Below, piece after piece: positions 7,766 to 15,985 of a stretch of DNA of 46,556 nucleotides. Location of the stretch: positions 1 to 46,556 of the forward strand of contig DASPNP010000029.1 in NCBI GenBank assembly GCA_035626475.1, in the 5' to 3' direction. The position numbers and the translations under genes were made by a program. Position 1 is the first letter of the stretch, and every line of letters begins with the position of its first letter. This stretch comes from DASPKT01 sp035626475 (GTDB taxonomy: Bacteria; Pseudomonadota; Alphaproteobacteria; Azospirillales; Azospirillaceae). The notes beneath the pieces were generated by a model. It was not told where the DNA came from. It saw only the letters and a list, made by a program, of their open reading frames with translations, and searched no databases.

Positions 7766-10284
7766 CACGGGCGGCCCGGCTGCGGCGCGGGCTGGCCGGG
7801 CGGCGCCAGCGGAACCTCCTTGCCGGGCTCGGCCGGGCTCTCCTCGCCTGTCTTGGCCTTGCGCAGCTCCACCAGCATGTCGGCCATCAGGTCGCGCTCC
7901 TCGTCCTTCGCCTTGTACAGCTCGATGCGCGAGGGCTCGATCCGGCGGGGGAAGTGGTTGTCCTGGTGGTCGGCATCGGCGATCTCATGGCGGCGGTCCA
8001 GCTCGACCGAGACGATGCGCCTCGAGCGGATCAGCATGGAGGTGGCGTTGACCGGGTCGTAGCGCCAGACCTCCGCCGGCACCTGGAAGTCCTCCGTCGA
8101 ACCGTCGGCGAAGGTCAGGGTCAGGGGCAGCGGCATGACCAGCCCACCCTTGTTGCGGAAGTCGACGAAATAGACGAAGTCGCCGTCGCGCCTGGCCCGC
8201 TCCAGCGCCTCGCGCTCCCAGGGCTCCAGCTTCTCGATCAGCTCGGCGTAGCTGTTCCGGTCCTTGTTGGTGACGGCGTGCTTGTCGTTCTCATTGTAGA
8301 AGTCGCGCAGCTCGGGCACGCGCTCCACCCGGGTCTGGCGTCCCTCCTCGCGGTTGCGGATCTGGGCCAGCGGCTCCGGCTGCTCGCGCTTCTCCTCGTC
8401 CCGCGCCATCGGCTTCTCGATGTCGGGATCGCGGGTGGAGATGGTGTATTCGCGGACGTCCTCGACCGCGATGTCGACATGGTCGGTGGTGTAGAACCAG
8501 CCGCGCCAGAACCAATCCAGATCGACGCCCGAGGCGTCCTCCATGCTGCGGAAGAAGTCCGACGGGGTCGGGCGCTTGAACTTCCAGCGGCGGGAATACT
8601 CGCGGAAAGCGTGGTCGAAGAGTTCGCGGCCCATCACCGTCTCGCGCAGGATCATCAGGGCGGTGGCCGGCTTCTGGTAGCTGTTGTTGCTGAACTGCAG
8701 GAGCGAGTCCGACTGGGTCATGACCGGCACCTGGTTCTGGCTCAGCATGTACTCGACGATGCGGTCGGGCAGGTTGGGCTGGCGGTCGTGCCCGCCGAAA
8801 TTCTCCTCCCACTCCAGATGGGCCACGTTCTGGAGGAAGGTGTTGATGCCCTCGTCCATCCAGGTCCATTGCCGCTCGTCTGAATTCACGGCCATCGGGT
8901 AGTAGATGTGCCCGATCTCATGGATCACCACGCCGATCAGCCCGTATTTCGCGGCCGAGGAGTAGGTGCGCTGGCCGGTCTTCTTGTCGGTCACCGGCCG
9001 GCGCCCGTTGAAGGTGATCATCGGGTACTCCATCCCCCCGCTCTCCCAGGTGTTCACCGACTGGGCGGTCGGGTACGGGTAGGGGAAGGAGAAGCGCGAA
9101 TAGACCTCCATCGTGTGGACGATGCTCTGGGTCGAGTATTTCGACCAGAGCGGCTCGGCCTCGTTCGGGTAGAAGGACATGGCGAGTACCAGCGGCCGCT
9201 CGGCGTCGTCCTGCTTGTGGCCCATCGCGTCCCAGATGAACTTGTTGGAACTGGCGAAGGCGAAGTCGCGGACGTTGGTGGCCTTGAAGATCCAGGTCTT
9301 GCGGGCGGCGTCGGTCGCTTTCTCGTTCTCCTTCGCCTCCTCGGGGGTGACGATGAAGACCGGCTTGTCGGAGGTGCGGGCGCGGTCCAGCCGGGCACGC
9401 TGCTCAGCGGTGAGCACCTCGCCCGGGTTCTGCAGCTCGCCGGTGGAGGAGACGATGTGGTCGGCCGGCACGTCGATGGCGACCTCGTAGTCGCCGAACT
9501 CCAGCGTGAACTCGCCGCGCCCCAGGAAGGCCTTGTGCTGCCAGCCGGCATAGTCGGTGTAGGCCGCCATGCGCGGGAACCATTGCGCGAGGAAGAACAG
9601 GTCGGAGTTGGTCTCGCGGAAATGCTCATAGCCGCCGCGGCCGCCGATGCGCGCCTCCTCGACGATGTTGAAGGCCCAGTCGATGCGAAAGGTCAGGCTC
9701 TGCCCCGGCACCAGCGGGCGGGGCAGGTCGATGCGCATCATCGTGTCGACGATGGTGTAGGGCAGGGCGCCGCCGCGCTCGTCGGCCACCGCCTTGATCT
9801 CGAAGCCGTACTCGATGTCCTTGAAGATCTGCTGGCGCGCCAGGTTCTCGTAGGTCAGCCGGTCGCCCGTGGGCAGGCCGGTGCCGGGCCGCCGCCCGCC
9901 GCCCGAGGTGGCGGTCTCGCTCATGCGGGCGATACTGGCGTCGCGGTAAATGTTCTGGTCCAGCTGCAGCCAGAGATAGCGTAGCGTGTCCGGCGAGTTG
10001 TTGACATAGCGGATGGTGCCGCTGGCCTCCAGACGCTTTGCCTTCTCGTCCAGCCGGGCGCGGATGCGGTGGTCGGCGCGCTGCTGCCAGTACTGATGGC
10101 CGGGCGCGCCCGACGCGGTGCGGTAGGTGTTGGGCGTCGGCAGGTCGACCTCGAGCTGGCGGAACTTGTCCTCCCACTTGCCCTTGGTCTGCTGGATGGC
10201 GTCGGCCAGCGCCGGAGTCGCCGCCAGCATCGCCACGAGTCCGAGGGCCGCGACGCCGCGCACCCGCTTCCACACACCGCTCAT
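7765..10284 (-). CDS. M1 family zinc metallopeptidase, exported
   Basis: An 839-residue aminopeptidase-like protein with a signal peptide (VAALGLVAMLAATPALADA). The gluzincin zinc site is HEIGHIYYP (about 454) followed 18 residues later by the third ligand in WMDEGI. The exopeptidase-type loop reads GGMEYP (about 418), the counterpart of GAMEN, which binds the substrate N-terminus in M1 enzymes. An N-terminal beta-domain and a long C-terminal region with an Arg/Glu-rich insertion follow. It is predicted to cleave peptides in the periplasm or outside. ATG 10284 is preferred because AGGGGGA lies about 9 bases upstream; a GTG at 10290 is also in frame. It is coupled to the DUF6702 gene. Confidence 0.88.
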   Translation of the reverse strand: MSGVWKRVRGVAALGLVAMLAATPALADAIQQTKGKWEDKFRQLEVDLPTPNTYRTASGAPGHQYWQQRADHRIRARLDEKAKRLEASGTIRYVNNSPDTLRYLWLQLDQNIYRDASIARMSETATSGGGRRPGTGLPTGDRLTYENLARQQIFKDIEYGFEIKAVADERGGALPYTIVDTMMRIDLPRPLVPGQSLTFRIDWAFNIVEEARIGGRGGYEHFRETNSDLFFLAQWFPRMAAYTDYAGWQHKAFLGRGEFTLEFGDYEVAIDVPADHIVSSTGELQNPGEVLTAEQRARLDRARTSDKPVFIVTPEEAKENEKATDAARKTWIFKATNVRDFAFASSNKFIWDAMGHKQDDAERPLVLAMSFYPNEAEPLWSKYSTQSIVHTMEVYSRFSFPYPYPTAQSVNTWESGGMEYPMITFNGRRPVTDKKTGQRTYSSAAKYGLIGVVIHEIGHIYYPMAVNSDERQWTWMDEGINTFLQNVAHLEWEENFGGHDRQPNLPDRIVEYMLSQNQVPVMTQSDSLLQFSNNSYQKPATALMILRETVMGRELFDHAFREYSRRWKFKRPTPSDFFRSMEDASGVDLDWFWRGWFYTTDHVDIAVEDVREYTISTRDPDIEKPMARDEEKREQPEPLAQIRNREEGRQTRVERVPELRDFYNENDKHAVTNKDRNSYAELIEKLEPWEREALERARRDGDFVYFVDFRNKGGLVMPLPLTLTFADGSTEDFQVPAEVWRYDPVNATSMLIRSRRIVSVELDRRHEIADADHQDNHFPRRIEPSRIELYKAKDEERDLMADMLVELRKAKTGEESPAEPGKEVPLAPPGQPAPQPGRP

Positions 10285-10412
10285 TACCACACGTCCCCCT
10301 GGCCCCCGCTTTATCGCGGGAGGGTTCAGCCTTGCCAGTTCGGGCGGGTTGTCAAGTAACGGGCGTGTAACAGGAGAGGGCTATCGAACCGGGCGTGTGG
10401 CTCTCCCCCGTC

Positions 10413-10467
10413 GCTCCCACCCTCCGCCGTCATCCCGGCCTGCGCCGGGATGACGGTTAGTGGGAGC
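10413..10467. repeat. Nested palindrome, REP-like
   Basis: The inner perfect 13-bp inverted repeat (10427-10439 with 10444-10456, 4-base loop) reads CCGTCATCCCGGC and its complement. An outer 8-bp arm (10413-10420 with 10460-10467, GCTCCCAC/GTGGGAGC) extends it. The inner arms equal the ends of the 54-nt dispersed repeat without its middle, so this looks like a short member of the same family. Confidence 0.75.
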
Positions 10468-10532
10468 ATAAGCGCGTCCGACCGTTCTCCAGCGGACCTT
10501 GTGCGGACTCAAGGTAATGGTTCGCTCAGGCG

Positions 10533-10570
10533 CAAAGAAAAAGGGCGCCAACGTTTCCGCTGGCACCCTT
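10533..10570 (-). terminator. Rho-independent terminator for the RNase J gene
   Basis: Read on the minus strand: AAGGGTGCCA stem (10561-10570), 10-base loop, TGGCGCCCTT (10541-10550), then TTTTCTTT. One G-T pair in a 10-bp stem. It lies about 90 bases downstream of the RNase J stop, with the repeat copy B in between. Confidence 0.85.
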
Positions 10571-10595
10571 CTCAATAGGTCTAGCACGCTCATCA

Positions 10596-10649
10596 CCTGG
10601 GTCCCCGCCTAGTCGCTGCGCGCCAGCTTCGCAAACGCGGGGATGACGG
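10596..10649. repeat. Dispersed palindromic repeat, copy B
   Basis: A 54-nt copy in the same orientation as copies A and C, starting CCTGGGTCCCCGCCTAG and ending GCGGGGATGACGG, with the shared centre GCGCGCCAGCTTCGCAA. It sits between the RNase J stop and its terminator, so it would be transcribed in the mRNA 3' end. Confidence 0.82.
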
Positions 10650-10660
10650 CAAGAGGCGAG

Positions 10661-12199
10661 TTACGCCTCGACCGCCGGCCGGTACGGCACGCGGTTGCCG
10701 CGCTCGTCGCGCTCCAGGTGCAGCAGCGGGGCGTGCACCCGGCCGATGACGCGGGCGCCCTGGGGCGTCAGGCGGATGACCTCCGCCTCCTCGGTCACCA
10801 GAGCGGCCTCGACGCCTTCCGCGCGGGCCAGCCGGGCGTGGGCGTCCAGGTGCATCTCCGTCCCGTGGACCGGGATGGCGAAGCGCGGGCGCACCAGCCG
10901 GTACATCTCGCGCAGCTCGCCGGCGCCGGGATGGCCCGACACGTGCAGCGGCATGCCGTCGATGCTGTCGAGACCCGTGAGGACCTCGACGCCCTTGCCC
11001 CGCAGCTTCGACATGATGGCCTCGACGGCCGCCTCGTTGCCGGGGATGATCCGGGCGGAGAGCACGACCGTGTCGCCGCGCCCGAAGGGCGGGATGCGCC
11101 AGTCGCCGCGGGCCAGCTTGGCCAGCGCCGCCTTCTCCTCACCCTGCGCGCCGGTGCAGAGCAGCGCCACGTGCCGGGCGTCCAGGCCCTTCAGGTGCGA
11201 CGGCTCGGCCAGGATGTCCGGCACCCCGTCCAGCAGGCCCAGGCTCCGCGCGGCCTCCTCATGGTTGCGCATGGAGCGGCCGGCCAGCGCCACGTAGCGC
11301 CCGTTCTCCGACGCCGCGCTGATGGCCGAGGCCATGCGGGCGACGTTGGTGGCGAAGCAGCAGACGGCCACCTGGCCGGTGCGCGTCTCGAACAGGCGGC
11401 GGAACGCGTCGCGCACCTGGGACTCCGAGGTGCGCTCCATGTCCTTGTGGGCATTGGTGCTGTCGCACAGCATCGCCAGCACGCCCTGGTCGCCGATCTC
11501 GCGCAGGGCAATCAGGTCGGTCGCGTCGCCGATCAGCGGCTCCGGGTCCAGCTTCCAGTCGCCCGAATGCATGACCGTGCCGGCGGCCGTGGTGATCGCC
11601 AGCGACACCGGCTCCGGGATCGAGTGCGTCATCCGCACCGATCGCAGCTTGAACGGGCCGATCTCGAACCGGTCGCCCACCTTGAAGGTGCGCAGGTCGA
11701 CGGTATCGAGGGTGCCGCACTCGTCGAAGCGGCGCTCCAGCGTGGCGCGGGCGAAGGGCGTCGACCAGATCGGGCAGTCGATCGCCGCCGGCCACAGCTT
11801 GTCGATGCCGCCGATATGGTCCTCGTGGGCGTGCGTCACCACCAGGCCGATCAGACGGTCCTGGATCGGCTTGAGGAAGGCCGGATCGGGGACGATGGCG
11901 TCCACGTCCTCCAGCTCCTCGCCGGGGAAGGCGATGCCGGCGTCGACCAGCAGCCACTTGCCGGCATGGCCGTACAGGGTCCAGTTCATGCCGATGCGGC
12001 CGAGGCCGCCCAGGGGCACGACGAGGACCTCAGCCTTGCCCGGCACGGGCCAGCGCTGACCGAATTCCTTGTATTGGTTGAAGGGAATGATGGCGGCCGT
12101 CTTGGCGGCGCCTTCGGTGTCGGAGTCCGCGCCGGCCCGCATAGCTGGGACGGCGACGGGTTCATCCCCCGGGGGGATGCGGATGTCGTCTCGCTTCAT
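10661..12199 (-). CDS. rnj: Ribonuclease J
   Basis: A 512-residue metallo-beta-lactamase/beta-CASP nuclease, cytoplasmic, acting as a 5'-3' exonuclease and endonuclease in mRNA decay and rRNA processing in this family. The zinc motif THAHEDHIGG places His123, His125, Asp127 and His128. HSGDWK carries the metal-bridging Asp. The beta-CASP region contains CTGAQGE and SGHPGAGEL, and PVHGTEMHL near the end is the phosphate-binding/metal His motif of the family. About 45 extra N-terminal residues precede the usual start of homology, including a low-complexity Asp/Glu/Ala part. It has its own terminator. Confidence 0.92.
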   Translation of the reverse strand: MKRDDIRIPPGDEPVAVPAMRAGADSDTEGAAKTAAIIPFNQYKEFGQRWPVPGKAEVLVVPLGGLGRIGMNWTLYGHAGKWLLVDAGIAFPGEELEDVDAIVPDPAFLKPIQDRLIGLVVTHAHEDHIGGIDKLWPAAIDCPIWSTPFARATLERRFDECGTLDTVDLRTFKVGDRFEIGPFKLRSVRMTHSIPEPVSLAITTAAGTVMHSGDWKLDPEPLIGDATDLIALREIGDQGVLAMLCDSTNAHKDMERTSESQVRDAFRRLFETRTGQVAVCCFATNVARMASAISAASENGRYVALAGRSMRNHEEAARSLGLLDGVPDILAEPSHLKGLDARHVALLCTGAQGEEKAALAKLARGDWRIPPFGRGDTVVLSARIIPGNEAAVEAIMSKLRGKGVEVLTGLDSIDGMPLHVSGHPGAGELREMYRLVRPRFAIPVHGTEMHLDAHARLARAEGVEAALVTEEAEVIRLTPQGARVIGRVHAPLLHLERDERGNRVPYRPAVEA

Positions 12200-12325
12200 C
12201 TAAGCGATAAGATGGGCCTTCCGGCCCGAATCCGCAATGGGCGTATGGTCGTGGTTCCCCCGCAATAGGGCAGGGGAACCATTCACTTTCGGCAGGGCCT
12301 GGAACTTTCCGCTCGGAACCGTCCC

Positions 12326-12640
12326 TCAGGTCGGACGGGCGCGGGGCGGGAAGCGGCCGGCGCTGGCGGTGACGCGGCCGCTGGCGCTCTCATTGTCGCG
12401 CTCGGCCCGGTCCTGGTCGGCCTTGGCGCGCCGCTCCTCGGCAGCCTTGATGTTGGCGAGGCTCTCCTCGACCTCGCGGATGCGGGCCTTCAGCGGCTGG
12501 ATCATGGGGCCGCCCGGATTGCGGACGACGTACTGCTCCAGGTCGCCGCGCAGCCGCGCCAGCTGCTTCTGCAGCGTGGACTTGTCGGGCCGCTGGTTGC
12601 TGGTGCTCGACCGGTAGACCCGCTCCTCGTACCTGCTCAT
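12326..12640 (-). CDS. Small coiled-coil protein of unknown function
   Basis: A 104-residue charged protein with no signal peptide. Residues about 20-80 are predicted helical and heptad-like (LQKQLARLRGDLEQYV, then IQPLKARIREVEESLANIK), followed by a Lys/Arg/Glu/Asp-rich and disordered tail. ATG 12640 (MSRYEERV) has GAGAGGCGAG upstream; a longer in-frame start at 12676 would add 12 residues without support. I do not recognise a family. It could be a scaffold or chaperone-like helper. It lies between RNase J and the membrane protein at 12754-14046 on the same strand, but gaps over 100 bases argue against a strict operon. Confidence 0.6.
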   Translation of the reverse strand: MSRYEERVYRSSTSNQRPDKSTLQKQLARLRGDLEQYVVRNPGGPMIQPLKARIREVEESLANIKAAEERRAKADQDRAERDNESASGRVTASAGRFPPRARPT

Positions 12641-12753
12641 CTCGCCTCTCTCACTTCCCCTGATGTCATGCGCCAAGATATTCCACGGGAATGGCGCTCC
12701 TGGCTAGAGGGAGGCGGGGGTATGCCGCCCCTTCGGTGGTAGGGAGGCCGATT

Positions 12754-14046
12754 TCAGGGCTCCGGCGAGATCCAGACCTCCACCGTGCCGGGGCGCGGCG
12801 CCGGCTGGAAGCGGCGGTAATCCTGGATCGACGGCGCCGAGCGCTGGCCCAGCGCCTCCGCCAGCTCGGCGTCCACCCGGCGGGCAAGCGCGCGGTCCTC
12901 GTCGTGGAACAGGCGGACGCTGTCGTTCCGGAAGTGGAATGAGACCGGCTTCAGCTCAGGCTCCGGCAGGTCGAGGGCGAGCAGCTCGCGCCGCAGGCGC
13001 TCGGCGGCCGCCGTGCCCCGGGCACTGCCGCGGGCATAGTGGATGACGATGCGCGGCCCGGTGGAAAGCGCCAGCTCATCGTCTTCGGGCGCCCGGGCCG
13101 TTGACGCCTGCGCGGCGGGCGTGGGCCTCGTCGGGGCGGGCTCGGCGGTGCGGCGCGGCTGGCGCTCGGCCGAGGCGGTCCTGGGCGGCACCGGTTCGGT
13201 CCAGGCGGCGGGTTCGGAGGCCGGCGCGGACTCGGCGGTCGGGGGGGCCTCGGGCCTTGCCTCCTGCGCCTGGGGGAGCGGCGTAGGAATGGTCTGTGGC
13301 GCCACGGCGGGCGCCTCCGCCACCCGCGTGGCCGCCGGCGCCGCGCGGGTCGGCTCGGCGGCTTCGAGCGATCCGGAGGGCGCGGGGCTCCAGAGGGCGC
13401 TCCACCGGTCGGAGGTGCCGGCCAGATAGCCGCCCGCCGCCGCGGCGACCAGCGCCACGGCCAGCAAGGCCCGGCGCACGCCCGTGCCACTGCTCCGGGC
13501 CGGCGCGGGGGCCTCGTAGCGGGGGGGCGCGGCCAGCATGGGCGCCGGCTCATAGGGGTAGGCCCACTCCGCCGCGGGCTCCGCCGGTTCCCGATGCGGC
13601 TTCCAATAGGGCTCGTCGAGCGGCTCCTCCTGGATTTCCTCCTGGAAGGGCAGGGGCGCCGGTCCGGCGTCGGGGACCCCGTCGTCGGCGGAGATGTCGA
13701 GGGGAATGGCGCGCTCCGCCGCCGCGGCTTCATCCGTCGCAACCTGGTCTTCCCAGGAGAGCGGCACCGCAAGGCCTTCGTGCGGCGGGAGCGGCGCCTC
13801 GGCGGGCGGAACGAATTCCGGTGTCGCGTAGGACCGGGCGGAGGGGACGGGCGGCGGCGCGGGGGCCGGCGGCGGCTCCACGGCGGCGCCCTCCATGCCC
13901 TCGGCGGCGGCCCACTCCTCGAGAACGGAGATCAGGCTGCGGCGGGGCTGGCCGGGGTCGGGCACGTGCGCCTCGAAGGCGCTGGCCAGGGTCGCCCCCT
14001 CCTCGCTGCGGAAAGGGCGGTCGTGCGGATGCTGGATGGTCGACAT
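12754..14046 (-). CDS. Pro/Ala-rich single-pass membrane protein with C-terminal LytR_C/SPOR-like domain
   Basis: A 430-residue protein. Residues 1-185 are acidic, Pro/Ala-rich and probably disordered in the cytoplasm. A single transmembrane helix follows (ALLAVALVAAAAGGYLAG, about 195-212), then a long Pro/Ala/Glu periplasmic linker and a folded C-terminal domain of about 100 residues (GPRIVIHYARGSARG, AERLRRELLALDLPEPEL, GTVEVWISPEP). The last part resembles LytR_C or SPOR-type cell-wall domains in shape, but I cannot assign it firmly. The architecture suits a divisome or envelope scaffold. ATG 14046 has an AACGGAG site; the 18 extra residues of the longer frame are a basic run without support. 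Confidence 0.65.
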   Translation of the reverse strand: MSTIQHPHDRPFRSEEGATLASAFEAHVPDPGQPRRSLISVLEEWAAAEGMEGAAVEPPPAPAPPPVPSARSYATPEFVPPAEAPLPPHEGLAVPLSWEDQVATDEAAAAERAIPLDISADDGVPDAGPAPLPFQEEIQEEPLDEPYWKPHREPAEPAAEWAYPYEPAPMLAAPPRYEAPAPARSSGTGVRRALLAVALVAAAAGGYLAGTSDRWSALWSPAPSGSLEAAEPTRAAPAATRVAEAPAVAPQTIPTPLPQAQEARPEAPPTAESAPASEPAAWTEPVPPRTASAERQPRRTAEPAPTRPTPAAQASTARAPEDDELALSTGPRIVIHYARGSARGTAAAERLRRELLALDLPEPELKPVSFHFRNDSVRLFHDEDRALARRVDAELAEALGQRSAPSIQDYRRFQPAPRPGTVEVWISPEP

Positions 14047-14257
14047 GCGCTCCGTTCGAGGGCGCCGCTTTCGGCGCCGCCCATCACTTGGGATTGCCAC
14101 CGTCCGGCCTTCATGCCGGACTTCTGGATGTGGGAATCCCTAGGGATTATTGCGATGGAGCGTCCCCGCCCAAAAGGTTGGGAAGAGGGGGTAGTGATCC
14201 TTCGAAGTTGTGGCCGAAGTCGTGGCCGAAGTCGCAGCGCTGCCGCCCCGCTCCGGT

Positions 14258-14761
14258 TCAGCGGCGCGGGTACTGGGTGGCGAAGGGCGGCAGGGCGTGG
14301 AACAGGGTGGCGAGCGCCACCAGCCCGATGGAGCCGGTCGCCACCGCCTTCAGCAGCGGTCCCGGCGCCGCCCCGCCGGTCAGCAGCAGGATCGGCACCG
14401 CGCCGGCCGGCGGGTGGGTCACGCGCAGCAGCAGCATCGCCAGCATCGCCGCGCCCACGCCCAGGGCCGCCACCCACCAGGCCGGCGGCAGGACCATGCC
14501 CAGCGCCACGCAGACCAGCGAGGCGGCCAGATAGCCGAACAGTACGTTGGCCGGCTGGGCGAGCGGGCTGGAGGGCTGGGTGAAGAGGATGACGCAGCTC
14601 GCCCCGAACGGCGCCAGCAGCAGCGGCTGGCCGGTCACCGCCGCCAGACCGCCCAGCGCCGCGACGGCCAGCCCGCCGCCGAGCGCCGATTTCAGCCCGC
14701 CCGCCAGCGACGGCGGCGAGACCTCGTGACGGGCCAGGAACGGGGCGAGGCGCTTGGGCAT
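14258..14761 (-). CDS. HPP family integral membrane protein
   Basis: A 167-residue protein with four to five hydrophobic segments and the signature THPPAGA (about residues 114-120) that names the HPP family. Another conserved piece is LLAPFGASCVILF. Related plant and cyanobacterial members have been linked to nitrite transport, but the bacterial role is unsettled. It is divergent from the BLUF gene; the 217 bases between hold both promoters but I cannot point to clear hexamers. Confidence 0.85.
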   Translation of the reverse strand: MPKRLAPFLARHEVSPPSLAGGLKSALGGGLAVAALGGLAAVTGQPLLLAPFGASCVILFTQPSSPLAQPANVLFGYLAASLVCVALGMVLPPAWWVAALGVGAAMLAMLLLRVTHPPAGAVPILLLTGGAAPGPLLKAVATGSIGLVALATLFHALPPFATQYPRR

Positions 14762-14978
14762 GGCGGGGCGGCACGCTCTGGAGGGAGACGCCTGTAAGTA
14801 CCGTGCCGCGCGGCGGCGGGCGAGGCGGAAACGGCATTCTCCAGCGCCGGCCCGTGGAATGCCCCGATTGCGCGCGACGCATTGCCGCGCACATTCAGCG
14901 CAATCCCCTCATGAACCGGTTGCCCTTTCGGCGGCGAGTACGGCAAGCTGAGCCTGCCGCGGAGCCGAGAGCGATAAG

Positions 14979-15425
14979 ATGCCTGACACCGACCTGATGT
15001 GCGTCGTCTATGTCAGCGCCAGCACGGCGCCCATGTCCGACGACGATTTGCTGCTGCTGCTCCGCCAGGCCCGGTCCCACAATGAGCGGGCCGGCATCAC
15101 GGGCATGCTGCTACACAAGAACGGCCGCTTCATGCAGGCCCTGGAGGGGCCGCGCGCGGCCGTCCTGGCGCTCTACCGCCGCATCACCAGCGATCCCCGG
15201 CACCGCGACGTGACCACGCTGATCAAGTTCGCGATCGCCGAGCGGGCCTTCGGCGCCTGGTCGATGGGCTTCGCCAACCCGGGCAGCATCCCGGACGAGG
15301 ACCGCCATTCCTTCAGCGACTTCCTGGAGCGCGAACTGACCGACGAGGCCTACCGGGACGGGCCGCACCTGGCGGTGAACCTGCTCTCCGGCTTCCGCCG
15401 CTACCAGATGGCCGCCTCGGTCTGA
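14979..15425 (+). CDS. BLUF-domain blue-light photoreceptor
   Basis: A 148-residue stand-alone BLUF protein that should bind FAD. The residues that make the photocycle are all present: Tyr11 (VVYVSAST), Asn35 (NERAGITGML), Gln53 (FMQALEG), plus Trp94 and Met96 (AWSMGF). Arg37 and the LEG turn also fit. After the roughly 100-residue photosensor there are about 40 residues of helical cap and tail (FSDFLERELTDEAYRDG) and no enzymatic output domain, so it belongs to the short type that signals through a partner protein. No partner is adjacent, although c-di-GMP and histidine kinase genes occur later in the window. Confidence 0.93.
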   Translation: MPDTDLMCVVYVSASTAPMSDDDLLLLLRQARSHNERAGITGMLLHKNGRFMQALEGPRAAVLALYRRITSDPRHRDVTTLIKFAIAERAFGAWSMGFANPGSIPDEDRHSFSDFLERELTDEAYRDGPHLAVNLLSGFRRYQMAASV

Positions 15426-15445
15426 GGCACCCCGGGGCGGGGCGC

Positions 15446-15700
15446 TCAGCGCAGGCGCTGGGCCACCACCACGACTTCGCCGAGCGGACGGCCGTTGGTG
15501 ACCGCGGTCACCACGATCTCGCCCATGATCCCGTCGGCCGGGACGAGGCGGCTGTCGGCCGCGGTGGCGACGCTGATCTCGGACAGGGCGACGCGGCGCT
15601 CGGCGCGCGACTGGCTGGTGCTGGCGTGGTTCAGCGTCGCGCCGGCGGCGCTGGTGACCAGCAGGGCGGCGGCGAGGCCGGCGAAATGAATCTTGCTCAT
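15446..15700 (-). CDS. Small secreted protein of unknown function
   Basis: An 84-residue product with a signal peptide (FAGLAAALLVTSAAGA) and a short mature part ending in two copies of a similar strand: GEIVVTAVTNGRPL and GEVVVVAQRLR. The EIVVTA-type strand is reminiscent of the plug start of TonB-dependent receptors, but the protein is far too short for one. The ribosome site is poor. It converges tail-to-tail with the BLUF gene (20-base gap). Real coding is likely but not certain. Confidence 0.5.
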   Translation of the reverse strand: MSKIHFAGLAAALLVTSAAGATLNHASTSQSRAERRVALSEISVATAADSRLVPADGIMGEIVVTAVTNGRPLGEVVVVAQRLR

Positions 15701-15985
15701 GACAGGAACCCGAAGTGGTTGTTGGGCGCCTTGTTAACCCCTTTTCCCGTGGTGTTGCACTGCAGCATTCGATGGGGCTGCCATGCGGGAACAAAGGGGA
15801 ATCGTCATGAAAACAGCATGTTGCGTATGTTTCTGAAGATGCCGCATGCGGCAATTGTGCGGTTGGATGGGCAGCTTCTTGTAACGGAGTAACCAAACCG
15901 GACGGGGTGCCGGCAAGCTTCGTGCCCGCACCCCGTCCAGCGGCATTTCAGTGACCGGGGTCACAGGCCCCGGTCACAGGACCTC
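15701..15985. other. Intergenic region with two strong hairpins downstream of the thiolase
   Basis: No gene is seen. Two stable inverted repeats lie here: 15951-15960 with 15968-15977 (perfect 10 bp, 7-base loop), 9 bases after the thiolase stop, and 15900-15910 with 15928-15938 (11 bp, extendable). On the minus strand the second is followed by GGTTTGGTT, a poor T-tract. Together they probably act as the thiolase 3' end. A small palindrome, TGCCGCATGCGGCA, lies at 15840-15853. Confidence 0.5.

Larger units (their letters stand above)
10285..10660. other. 376-bp intergenic region with two palindromic elements and a terminator
   Basis: No credible gene is visible here. It holds the presumed promoter region of the M1 operon, a 55-bp palindrome (10413-10467), the terminator of the RNase J gene (10533-10570) and copy B of the dispersed repeat (10596-10649). 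All lie between two minus-strand genes. Confidence 0.7.

Noticed and set aside
14207..14233. Two and a half copies of GTGGCCGAAGTC.
   Set aside because: The tandem repeat is too short and isolated to assign a role.
15807..15836. Short ORF starting ATGAAAACAGCATG.
   Set aside because: It has only about nine codons and no ribosome site.
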